A stretch of 48,389 bases of DNA from Glomus cerebriforme (lineage: Eukaryota; Glomeromycota; Glomeromycetes; Glomerales; Glomeraceae): contig QKYT01000124.1 in assembly GCA_003550305.1 (NCBI GenBank), forward strand, positions 8,832 to 57,220. The letters are read 5' to 3'. This document shows, one piece after another, positions 1-10,024 of this stretch; positions within the stretch are counted from its first letter, which is position 1, and every line of letters begins with the position of its first letter. The translations under genes were made by a program, and so were the position numbers. The notes below the pieces were generated by a model. That model did not search any database. It saw only the letters and a list, made by a program, of their open reading frames with translations, and was not told the origin of the DNA.

Positions 1-192
1 AAGATATTCAATAAATCATAAAAAAAATAAACAAAAATTGCAATATCTCGATATCTATCACATCTAGAAATGTGAAATTAGTACATTCAATATGTCTTAA
101 TAAGACGAATTGAATGAACTATATTTTATTTTTTTATGATCACTGGATAGCGAGATAATTAATAAATTGTATTTTTTAATTCTATAGTATAC

Positions 193-244
193 ATATTGGG
201 TACCTGATGTATAGCAGATTTTCTGCATTTTGGGTACCCAATAT
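193..244. repeat. Short perfect-arm hairpin
   Basis: The arms ATATTGGGTACC (193-204) and GGTACCCAATAT (233-244) are exact reverse complements. A smaller stem, GCAGA/TCTGC, sits in the loop. It is followed by a short direct repeat of GATATCTGTAA (about 251-272). It could be the stump of a foldback element. No gene is nearby. Confidence 0.7.
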
Positions 245-703
245 TTATAAGATATCTGTAAGATATCTGTAAGATAGATCAGTTTTTGACCAGTGTATGA
301 TCAAAATAAAAAGAAGATATATATAATAGTAAAAAATATTAGAATGAGTTTTTAGTTAAGTTTAAATTGAATTTTCTTAAATTTTTTAATAAATTCATAA
401 TTTATAATAAAATGTTAAAATAAATGTATTAACATTTTAATATAAATTATGTAATTAAAAAATCTAACTTATTAATTATAGTTAAAATTAATGTAGTATA
501 AAGTATAGATGCCATCCAAATTATTTTGGAATATCATAAATATAATTTGGGATGTATAAATTCATTCAATTTATATGTAATTTACTTTGAAATTTTACTA
601 TATGTCTAAATTGATTTTGAGATTTGGATAGTATCTATAGAATGATATATATATTACATATTAAATAAATATTATATTGATACAATTTTAGATAATTTAT
701 AAT

Positions 704-857
704 GAAAATTACTAAACATCACCTGGAACGATCATCACCTTTACCAGCATCAGGATAGCATTTTAGGCAGAGTTACATTCGTATTTTTAATTCTGCCCCA
801 AGTTCTATCTAATGCTAGTAAAGGCGATGATCGCCTAGGTGATGCTTAGCAATACTT
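704..857. mobile_element. Mutator-like MITE, 154 bp, with 9-bp direct repeats
   Basis: Nearly the whole element is two inverted arms of about 65 bp, roughly 80% identical by eye. The left end reads GAAAATTACTAAACATCACC and the reverse complement of the right end reads AAGTATTGCTAAGCATCACC. The 9-mer ATTTATAAT stands directly on both sides (695-703 and 858-866), the size expected for a Mutator-type target duplication. There is no coding capacity, so it would be mobilised in trans. The superfamily call rests on target-site length and TIR length. The flanks are AT-rich, so chance identity of the 9-mers is possible. Confidence 0.6.
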
Positions 858-1509
858 ATTTATAATCATGTAATTTTGTATTTTATAAATTTTGGTGTAT
901 TTTTTTGAAAATCACTGTATAAAAAAATGTATTATAGTAATGCAATTCACTTTTTATATTAAATTTATATAAAAAAAATGAATTATAATATTATGATTTA
1001 CTTTTTTATATTGATTTTATATCATTGGGAAAGTTTTAGAAATGCAGAATTGAAAAAATCTGCAAAATTTGCAAATTTTTACTTTTTTTTTTATGTATTT
1101 TTGATAAATATTAGTGTAGTTCTTCAAATAATTTTCTTTAAATTTTTTTAGTAGAGTTTTTAAAAAAAACTGCAATAATCTCCAATATTGCAAATTTATT
1201 AAAAACTTTGCACAAAAAACTTTGAAGTTTTTTTTATTCTGATAAATTTCAGTTAAATTATTATTTAACTATTTTAAATTTTAAGTTTTAAAGTCTTAGA
1301 TAAAATTGGTAAGTTCTCCAAACTTCTTATTTTGAAGGTAATAATTTCAATTTTTTATTTTTTATTATTTTTTTTTATTTATAAATATTTACTAATGTTC
1401 TTTTGTATTTTTTAGGTTTAAAAGTTAAAATGTAAGTTTTGGGTTTCTCATTTCAAAAGTAAGATTTTAAATGATTTTTTTTTNTTTTTATTATTATTTT
1501 TAGAAAAAA

Positions 1510-1870
1510 GTAATTTATCGCCATGACGATGTATCACCATTTTTGACACATAACTTATTTTATCACATGACTTATACTATATAATAATTTATTACCCCCC
1601 TACATCACACCATAGTTTTCCATTTTTATTATTTATTCTAAAAACTTAGGTATGATAAATACTATTTGTCACATGTTATTCATCATATATTTAATTTTGC
1701 CCAAATTTTATAATGCTGGCCAAAATTTTCTTATTTAAATCTTAAGTAATTCAAAAAAAAAGCAATTTTATTTTTCTCAAAAATTGAGATTTTGGATTAT
1801 ACAAGATTTTTTAAAAAGCAATTTTATCACAGATCATTTAATTCTGACTGGAATTATAAATCACATGACA
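1510..1870 (+). repeat. Dispersed ~330-bp repeat, copy A
   Basis: This is one of three long copies that interrupt array 1. Shared landmarks in order are CACATGAC, a T-rich line ending TTTATTCTA, TTTGTCACATG, TAATTTTGCCCAAATTT, AATGCTGGCC, AAAAGCAATTTTAT (twice) and AGATCATTTAATTCTGAC. It has no coding sense. The long copies share orientation and internal order, so they look like one dispersed family rather than part of the tandem unit. Confidence 0.6.
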
Positions 1871-2624
1871 TTAGTAATGCATTATTATGGCAATAATAAA
1901 TTATATTTTTATTTATAAATGTTTACTAATGTTCTTTTTATTTCTTTAGGTTTAGAAAGCTGAAGGACTCATTTTTTAAAGATAATTTTTTAAAATTCTG
2001 TTTATTTTTATTTTTTATTTTTTAATTTAATGAATATTAGCTAATGTTTTTTTTTTGTAATTTAGATCTTCAAGTATAGGACTTTGAAATAAGTTTGTAG
2101 TGAAGGGAGAGAGTATTAAAAGAAATATTACTAATGTAATATTCTTTTTTTTTTAAATTTGACTTGAACTTTAAAGATTAGAACTTCAGCTTTAAAATTC
2201 AACCTAAACTTCAAAAGTTTGTATTAGGAGAAATATAATTTTTTTTTGTTAAAGAAATGTTACTAATATAACATTTCTTTTTTTTTTTATAGAACTTCAG
2301 CTTCAGATTCAACTTAGACTTCAAAGATTTATATTGGAAGAGATATAATTTTTTTTGTTAAAGAAACATTATTAATGTAATATTTTCAAAATTAAAAGTT
2401 TTTAGAATTATCTACTTTGTTTTTTTTTAATAAAATTTTTTACTAACATTTTTTTTTCTTTTATAGGTTCTTCCAAATAGTACTTTGAAAGTATACTTTC
2501 AAATTTTATTATTATTTTTTTTAATGAAATGTTAATAACTAACATTTTGTTTTTTTTTGTAAAAATGGATTCCTAAAATTTCAATGGTAAATTTATCTTT
2601 ATTTTTAAAGGTTTTTTTATATAT

Positions 2625-2960
2625 CTTGCAGGAATATGACATCATTATTTATTACCTCCAATTTGTTATTCCTGTATCACACATTTCAATTTTCATTTTT
2701 TACTATTTATTCTAGAAATTTAAAATTTTTTTAAAGTATAAAATCCTATTTATCACATGTTAATTGTTACATCCCTTAATTTTGGCCAAAAATTTAATTT
2801 TGATCAGAATTTCTATTTTTGGATACTTGAGCATCATTATACAAACCAAAAAAGCAATTTTATTTCTCTTCAAAATTAAAATTTAGGTTACATGAAATTC
2901 CCAAAAAAAATTTTTTCATTTTAACCAGAATTACTGAATTAGGAAAATTCTGACGATGTA
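2625..2960 (+). repeat. Dispersed ~330-bp repeat, copy B
   Basis: This copy keeps the landmarks of copy A (TGTATCACAC, TTTATTCTAG, TTTATCACATG, CCTTAATTTTGGCC, AAAAGCAATTTTAT, TTACATGAAAT) with more divergence toward its 3' end. It lies within array 1, between units with acceptor-like sites at 2466 and 3045. Confidence 0.55.
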
Positions 2961-4038
2961 TAAATGTCTCATCCCCATACTAAATCCAGATTTACCTTTT
3001 TTTTAATAATTATTTCTAATATTTCATTTATTTTTTATTTTGTAGGTTTCAAAATTGAGTAATTTAGGAATTTAATATTTTTTTTTAAGTTCTACAACAT
3101 GAGTATATAGGATTTTAAAGGTAAGCTTCAAAACTTATTTTTATTGTATTTAATAAAATATTAATAACTAATATTTATTTTTTTTTCTTTATAGGTTTCT
3201 TTTAATATGAGATAAGGAAATTTCGAAGATAAATAATACTTTTGAAAATATTTTTTTATTATTTTTTTAATAAAATGTTAAACTAATATTTTAATTTTTT
3301 TCTTTATAAGTTTTTAGGCATTAGTATTATAAATTATGAAAGTTAACTTTAAAAAATATTTTTTTTTATTTTTTTTTAGCAAAACTTTTTATTAACATTT
3401 CGTTAGTTTCTTTTTTTAGGTTTTAATGTTCTTCATAAAATTTTCAAAGGTAAATAGTACCCTCAAAATTTGTTTCTTTTTTAACAAAATATTAACTAAT
3501 ACTTCACTTTTCTTTTGTAGATTTCACATATAATATTACAAATTAAAAGTATATAATATTTTCAAAAAATTTTTATTTTTTTTTGTTTTTAATAAAATAT
3601 TACTAATTAACATTTTATTATTTTTTTTGTAAGTTCTTTTGGGTGGATTATAGGATTTTGATAGAATAATACCTTCAAATTTTTTTTAATTTCTTTTTTA
3701 ACAAATATTAATAACTAATATTTATTATTTCTTTTTTTTGTAGATTCTTTTGGATATAAGTATGTGGAATTTTAACAATAATTCCCTATCACATTAAGTG
3801 TCACTCATGATTGCCTTCAGTCTAATTTTTTGCATATGATCAGCTAACCAGAAATTTTCATTTACTTATTCCTTAGTCTCATATAGACAGCTAGAAAATT
3901 ACTAATTTTATAAAAACTGTTTAAAATATCTTATAATAACTTAATAATTTGTAGAAAATAATGTAAAAAAAAGTTTAAAATAGTTAATCATGTAAAGTCA
4001 CATGTTATTTAATGAGTAACATGCTCCGAGAGATTACC

Positions 4039-4123
4039 CATTTATTTTATGAGGGAATATCATGGTTTTTTCCCTTTGGGAAAAAACTATAATATTCCTA
4101 ACCCCCCATGAAATAAATAATAC
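4039..4123. repeat. Foldback palindrome inside array 1
   Basis: The centre TTTTTTCCC-TTT-GGGAAAAAA is flanked by arms that continue to pair outward (AATATCATGG with CTATAATATT, then ATTTATTTTATG with CATGAAATAAAT). A second short inverted pair, CATGTTA/TAACATG, lies just upstream (about 4002-4023). It has no coding content. It may be a tiny foldback transposon or a palindromic insertion. Confidence 0.6.
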
Positions 4124-4439
4124 AATTTTTTTTACTAATATTTATTTTTTTTCTTTGTAAGTTACAGATGTGAGATTTGCAAAATTTCAAAGATAAATAA
4201 ATACTTTTAAAATTTCTTTTTTTTTATTATTTAATATGAAATGTTAATAACTAAAGTTTCATTTCTTTTCTTTATAGGTTCAGGTAAGAATATTGAAGAT
4301 TTTAAAGTTAGTATAGTATACCTTCAAATTTTTTTTCATTTAATCTTCTTTTAGAATTCAGATATGGATATGGAAGAATTTTAAAGGTATTATTTAACTT
4401 TTGAAAAACATCTTTTTTTTTTAGAAAATTTCTAAGTTT

Positions 4440-4772
4440 ACATGGGGTGTCTGGATACGAGTCACGTGATTTTTTACTATATGATAATTTATCATCCCTG
4501 TGTCATACCTTCTGTTTTCATTTTTTCTATTTATTCTAAGGACGAATTTTTTCAAGGTATGAATTCCTATTCATTACATATTATTCGTCATATCCCTAAT
4601 TTTGGCCAGATTTCATAATGCCGGCCAGAGTATCCTTTTTTGGATATTATACTACATTACACAATCCAAAAAAGGCAATTTTATTTTCCTCAAAAATCGA
4701 ATTTTAGGTTACACTAAATTTCCAAAAAGGCAATTTTATTGCAGATCATTTAATTCTGACCGGAATTATGTT
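4440..4772 (+). repeat. Dispersed ~330-bp repeat, copy C
   Basis: This is the best-preserved copy. It begins near GGGTGTCTGGATA, has CACGTGATTTTTTACTA, CCTAATTTTGGCC, ATGCCGGCCAGAG, two AAAAGGCAATTTTAT blocks, and ends AATTCTGACCGGAATTATG. A 77-codon open frame (4602-4835) crosses its 3' part and the next array unit. I read that frame as repeat translation, not a gene. Confidence 0.6.
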
Positions 4773-5424
4773 TTTATTAGTTTAAATAAAATGTTAACTA
4801 ATATTTATTTTTTTTCTTTTAGTTTTAGAAAATGATGCAGATTTTAAAAGTATAATACTTTTGAAATTTTTTTTATTTATTTTTTAAGAACTTTATTTCT
4901 TTTTTTTATAAGTTTTTGGAGTTAGTGTTGCAAATTCAAAGATAATGCTTTAAATTTCTTATTGTTTATATTTTTTTAACAAAATATTAATAACTTTTCA
5001 ATTTTTTATTTGTAAGTTTTCAGTGTGTCAGATTATATAAGAATTCAAAAGTACTAAAACTTCAAAATATTTTATTTTTTTTTAATTATTTTAAATGATA
5101 TTTTACTAACATTTTTTTTTATGGAGTTTGGATTTTAAAAATCAGAAATATCAAAATATTAAATATCTGAATATGTTAAAATTGAATATATTTTGCAATT
5201 TTTAATTGCAAAACTTTGAATTTTTTGTTTATAGATTTTGCCAGATATTTAATAATTATTTGTTAGAATCAAACCAACTGGAACTATATTCAAACCATTA
5301 ATAATATGTAAAAAAAATCAAAAAATAAGATGTAGATTAGTTTTTAATTTGTAAATATATTTGACTGTAATTAATAAAATATATTATACAACTAAAAGTA
5401 ATATGTATAAAATGTATAACTGAA

Positions 5425-5535
5425 ATATTTTGCAGATTTATCTAAAATTTTCTTCAGAAATTTTTGCAAATTTATTTAACATTTTCTTCAGAAATTTTTG
5501 CAGATTTTATCTTAAATTTTTTTGCAGATTTTTTG
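5425..5535 (+). repeat. Short ~40-bp tandem repeat near the right end of element 1
   Basis: About three units share TTTTGCAGATTTATCTAAA and TTTTCTTCAGAAATT with small changes. The same words appear inverted near the left end of the element (about 1048-1200, CTGCAAAATTTGC). They behave like subterminal repeats of a TIR element. Confidence 0.5.
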
Positions 5536-5696
5536 ATTTTTGAAGATTTATACAAATTTTCTTACCTTTTTTTCAGTGCACGTTAACAGGTTCACAGAAT
5601 TACACAAATTTTTATATCACAGAACTGCGTAGTTTTGCATCTTAAAAATTTTGCCAATGATAAAAAGGTAAATTGTAATATTACAATGTACTTTTT

Positions 5697-6364
5697 ATAT
5701 TTATAATTACTAATATTTGTATTAAATACTATAAAATTTATAAATAACTTAATTTAGAACTAAGTTTTAGAATCAGGTTTAGGATTGACCTAACTATCTT
5801 TAATTTTATAGCATATAAAATTAATTAAAAATGATTAATTAAAAATTAAAAATTAAATTTTAGAATCAAAACTTGAAAAATAATTAATCATAATTTTTTT
5901 TTTGTGAAGATAAATGGATAAACTTAAATTTATTAAATTATAATTATATATAATACAATATAATAACTATTCAATAGAGCTTTAATTGAAATACATACTT
6001 TTTCCTCACTGTAAGGCAGAAATATGCTGCTTGACACACTTATATCATATAGATCTTCAGAATGAGATTACATTGTTAAATCTTTTTAAATAATATATGC
6101 TTTGAATCTTCTTTATACTCTAATACTCTCAAAGACTAAAAGTTAATCGCTTCAACTAGTCTATCTGAATCTTTACAAAAAAGACTTTTGGATCTTTTAA
6201 TTAATACAAAATATTAATAAATTTATAGAAGTCATTTGCTAGTGCCAACTTTTAAGAAGAAAAAACTAACTAAAAATATCTAACAATATTAAAATACAAA
6301 TAAAGAAAATAAAACTTACGCTACTTCTATTTCTTTATTTTACTAAGTCAGTTTTTAATGATGT
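5697..6364. other. AT-rich spacer, nothing recognised
   Basis: This stretch is AT-rich with short inverted TTAATTAAAAAT-type words and no open frame, tRNA or clear repeat. It separates the two array-bearing elements. Confidence 0.7.
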
Positions 6365-6371
6365 TATAGAT

Positions 6372-7404
6372 TAGAGGTATGCTCTGGTAAAATCCATTCA
6401 ATCCATCATCTATTTTTAAATGAATTGGATAATCTGGATTAAGGAATGAATAGATTTTGAATAATCTGGATAGATCCATTGGATAATACTGAATTGATCA
6501 GATAATCTGGTTAAATCTGGTATTTTATTTTTTATTTTTTTGTTTTTTTGTAGGGATGGAATTTTTGAAACGTCCCTGAAGCATTACCTTCAAGAGCTAA
6601 GTTAAAGTGTTCATTTCTACAAAAATTAATAAAAAAAACATTAATAAATGTTCTTGTATAATAAATTAAAAAAAAATACCCCTTATGCCTTCTTTTATTC
6701 TATTATCTTCAGAAGCTAAGCTGAAGTCTTCATTCCTACAAAAATTAATAAAAAAGAATGTTAATAAATGTTCTTATATAATAAAATAAAAAAATATATC
6801 TCTTACGCTCACTTTTATTCCATTACTTCTAGAAGCTGAGCTGAAAACTAAAGTATTCGTTCCTACAAAAATTAATAAAAAAGAATGTTAATAAACATTC
6901 ATGTATAATAAAATAAAAAAAATTTTCCCTATACACCCTTTTACCTCATTACCTTCAGAAGTTGAGCCAAAGTGTTCATTCTTACAAAAAAAGAAAAAAA
7001 TATTAGCAACATTCTTATATTAAAGTTTAATAAATTCTCCTTCAATTACTTTCAGAAGTTGAGCTGAAGTGTTTATTCCTATAAAAAAAAGAACGTTAGC
7101 AATGTTCTTGTATTAAAGTTTAATAAAAAAAATTCACTCATCTTCAATTACCTCTAGGAGTCAAACTGAAGTGTTCGTTCCTACAGTAAGTCAGTAAGTT
7201 TTAATAAAAAAATACCTATTTTTTTTTATAAAAAAAAATCTGGTAAATCTGATGAATCTGGTGATACAAATGGATCATCAGATTGATCAGATATCTGTTA
7301 AACTATTTGGTCAATCTGGTAATATAAACAGATCAATCTGAATCTAGTCAATTTTTGGATGGATAACCAGATATTCAAATTGACCAGATTTCAGAGTATA
7401 CTTC
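6372..7404. mobile_element. hAT-like non-autonomous element with internal array (element 2)
   Basis: The left end TAGAGGTATGCTCTGG and the right end, reverse complement GAAGTATACTCTGA, form an imperfect TIR. The 7-mer TATAGAT stands on both sides (6365-6371 and 7405-7411). Inside each end, over about 150-200 bp, the word AATCTGG/CCAGATT recurs many times in inverted orientation, like subterminal transposase-binding repeats. The centre is a tandem array of intron-like units. There is no transposase frame, so it would be non-autonomous. Superfamily hAT is inferred from TAGAG ends and a 7-8-bp target duplication. Confidence 0.55.
6560..7200 (-). repeat. Tandem array of intron-like units (array 2)
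   Basis: Six units of about 97-126 bp are marked on the plus strand by CCTACAAAAATTAATAAA-like words at 6617, 6736, 6863, 6981, 7078 and 7181. Read on the minus strand, each gives a T-rich tract, TTTTTGTAG, GAATGAACACTTCAGCTC or a variant, TTCTGAAGGTAATG, then an AT-rich body. That is an acceptor, a mini-exon of about 30 nt, and a donor. It is clearly related to array 1: units at 2160-2340 there share AACTTCAGCTTCAG. Confidence 0.65.
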
Positions 7405-7411
7405 TATAGAT

Positions 7412-10024
7412 GCTCCAAATGAATCAAGATGACTGCTTATATTATCTCATCTACAATTTCTGTTTAAAAATTTTTGCTATTAATATACCTAGTAATAATC
7501 CTTCAAAATAGGTTAATTTCTGATAGTACTGTTAGACTTTTTTCTTTGAATTAAGATTTGCTTACAATAAAGATGCATATTGGTATCCAATTTATTTTTT
7601 TTTAAAAATCTTAATTCTTAATATACTTATTATGAAAGAAAATTCTTGATAAATATAACTACTTTTTTAATCAACTCTGATATAATGTACCTAATTTTGC
7701 ATTCACTGTCTTTTATATTTTTTTTTGGATTTTTTAAATAATATTATGTTATATCACTTTAAGAGGCTAAATTAAAGGATCCCTAACTGTAAAATAAAAT
7801 CCTAATGTAATGTAATAATAAGAATAACTAATCATTAATAAATAATTAGCTAACTATCAATTTTTTAATAACTTTCTAGTTTCCATTCATTATATTCAGC
7901 AAATGCAAAATTCTGAACTTAAAATACTAAATTAATTTTGAAGTAAGATATAAGCTAAAATATCATTCTGAAATAATTAATTATGATTAATTAATTTTAA
8001 AATCAATTTTAATTATAAAAATTAATTACAATTTCTAATCCAATATATACTACTGTACTTATAATTAAATTTTAAAAGTTGCAAATTTTTTTATTTAAAA
8101 TTATTAGATGAATATCATTTAAAAGATTATTTTTATTTGAATCTTTTATTCTTAAAATAATTAAGAATAGTCTTATTTATTATTAATTTCTTATTGATAT
8201 TAATAGCTAATTTTTATAATCTTATTTAATATTTTATACTAGTTTGAAAATCTAATAATATTTAAAAAAAGATTTATCTGAATTAATATAAAGACTAATA
8301 CCAATAAGCTTAACTATTAGAACTAAGATAATTTTAAAAAAAGATAATTTATTAAAAGTAAAAAAAATGGTTTGATGGAAGATAGAAAAAAAATTTAGAA
8401 ATCAGATAAAGTAGAATTTCATATTTGGGCTGAAAAAAGATAATATAATGTTAAATAAAAAAAGTATTAGTAAAATAAAAAAAATAGTATTAAAAAAATA
8501 TATATATAATTTTTTATTAATAAAAGTAGTAGTTTTTATTGCAAAGTAAAGATAATTCTTATATTAGCTTTATTTTTAATAGGTAGGTATGATTTCTTAA
8601 GCTTAATATATAAAATTATATTATAAAGTTTAGTAATAGTAATTTTATTTCTCACTATGCTTTATCAGTAAGCTAAAGATAATTTTATTAACCTATCTGC
8701 TTTTCTTTAAAACTATAGAAATATTTGTATCTAAAGTAATTTATTTTACATATTTATCTATATAGAGAAAAGTATACTTATTTACTATCATGATGTTATA
8801 AATAAATAATTGTAATTTGTGATAAATTGTATAATTCTAGTTATAAAATCATATATTTAAACAGTGATTTTAATAAAATTATATTATTAAAAAAAAATTA
8901 TAATTATTATTTAAAAATACCAAAAGTTATACCAGTAATAATTAATTAAATAGAAAAATTATTATTTGTTATTTATTTAATAATATAAAAATAAATTAAT
9001 AACTTTATTAATTATATTATAAAAATAAATAATTTTATAATTATTAAAAGTACTATTAAATAATTAAAAACTTTTTTTTATATTAATCTAAAAGTGATTT
9101 ATGTTAATATTGATATTGGAATTTTGCAAAATAATGCTATAAAATTATAGAAAAAGTCAAGATAATTAGTATATAGTTGATAAGTTATATTTTATTAAGA
9201 TATTTTTTACTAAAAGTAATTTTATTTAAATTAATTTAACTATTGCATAATTTGATATATTTATGTAATTCAGAAGTATATAAACTGTGAAATACTTTAA
9301 ATACAAACTTATATAATTGTATCTTTTTTATTAAACTTATATTACATCAAAAAAATTTTTTAAAAGAATAAAAATCAATAAAAATCATATGACCTGTCTA
9401 TTGATAAAAATTGAATTCATTAAATAATATTAATATAAATAATCAATAAATTTACAAGTGATATATATTGATAAATTTACAAATAATAAATATTTATTAC
9501 TGATCAAAATAATATAAATGTAGGTATCTATAATAATAAGATCATATATTTCTGGTTTTAATTGTTTAAGTTTAGTATTTTGTATATCAGCCATTATTTT
9601 GTGCAATTTTTTTGATGAAATATAAGTAATAAAATAATTTAATTTATAAAAAAAGCTAATTTTGATGATTTGTAATCAAATTTTACGATTTTACGATTTA
9701 CTTTATACATATATGTAATAAAATCACCTGACTACGCCTTTTTGAAAGTTTTCTATTTGATAAATATTAAAATATAGATAACAGATAATACATTTTTTTT
9801 TTTTGATATAGAAGCATGTTAATACAGGTTAAGAATCTCGAATTTCAAGACATAACGTGTGATTGCGTAATGGCGCAGTTGTCTTGAATAAATAATTGTT
9901 GAATAATTAAATAATTTTTAAATAACTATCTGTGTAGGAAAACTAGTCTATCAAATTCTTATGAATTATTATGTTACAAAGTTTTATCTAATTATATAAA
10001 GGAAATATTGCTAAGAAAAATAAA
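7412..10024. other. Gene-free AT-rich region
   Basis: 2.6 kb of very AT-rich DNA with no supported frame, RNA gene or long repeat. A short stem CAAGACA/TGTCTTG brackets a relatively GC-rich patch near 9849-9887. I could not fold that patch into a tRNA. Confidence 0.7.

Larger units (their letters stand above)
1300..5060 (+). repeat. Degenerate tandem array of intron-like units (array 1)
   Basis: About 20 degenerate units of roughly 100-120 bp share one order of motifs: TAATAAAATGTTAATAACTAA (branch-point-like), then ATATTT, a T-rich tract, an acceptor-like CTTTATAG or TTTTGTAG, then GTTCTTTTGG and 30-45 bp ending near AAAGGTAAA. Acceptor-like AGs end at 1415, 1949, 2065, 2292, 2466, 3045, 3194, 3419, 3520, 3743, 4277 and 4822. 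Donor-like GTAAGN or GTAAAT occur at 1432, 1459, 3121, 3450 and 4284. The regular spacing is broken by three copies of a 330-bp dispersed repeat and a foldback. No open frame joins the mini-exon-like pieces in any obvious way. Confidence 0.6.
973..5696. mobile_element. Long inverted-repeat-bounded element carrying intron-like array
   Basis: The two ends are diverged inverted repeats. 973-1053 (ATTATAATATTATGATTTAC, later ATCATTGG and GCAGAATTG) matches the reverse complement of 5621-5696 (ATTGTAATATTACAATTTAC, ATCATTGG, GCAGTTCTG). Just inside each end are short GCAAA/TCTGCAAA repeats in inverted orientation. Between them lies the tandem array of intron-like units plus inserted dispersed repeats. 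No transposase frame is visible. The exact termini and target duplication are not resolved. A related 35-bp copy of the left end lies at about 927-960. Family unknown. Calling it a mobile element is inference from the inverted ends. Confidence 0.45.

Noticed and set aside
4602..4835. A 77-codon open frame
   Set aside because: It lies across dispersed repeat copy C and an array unit. The frame is not kept in the other copies, and it has no gene context.
6560..7200. CRISPR-like array
   Set aside because: Units are contiguous degenerate repeats of about 97-126 bp without unique spacers. The genome is eukaryotic.
9849..9887. Possible tRNA or small RNA in a GC-richer patch with a 7-bp stem
   Set aside because: No cloverleaf, A/B boxes or terminator could be fitted.
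1..10024. Centromere or replication origin suggested by extreme AT content
   Set aside because: AT-richness is general in the spacers here. No specific motif or functional evidence separates this stretch from others.
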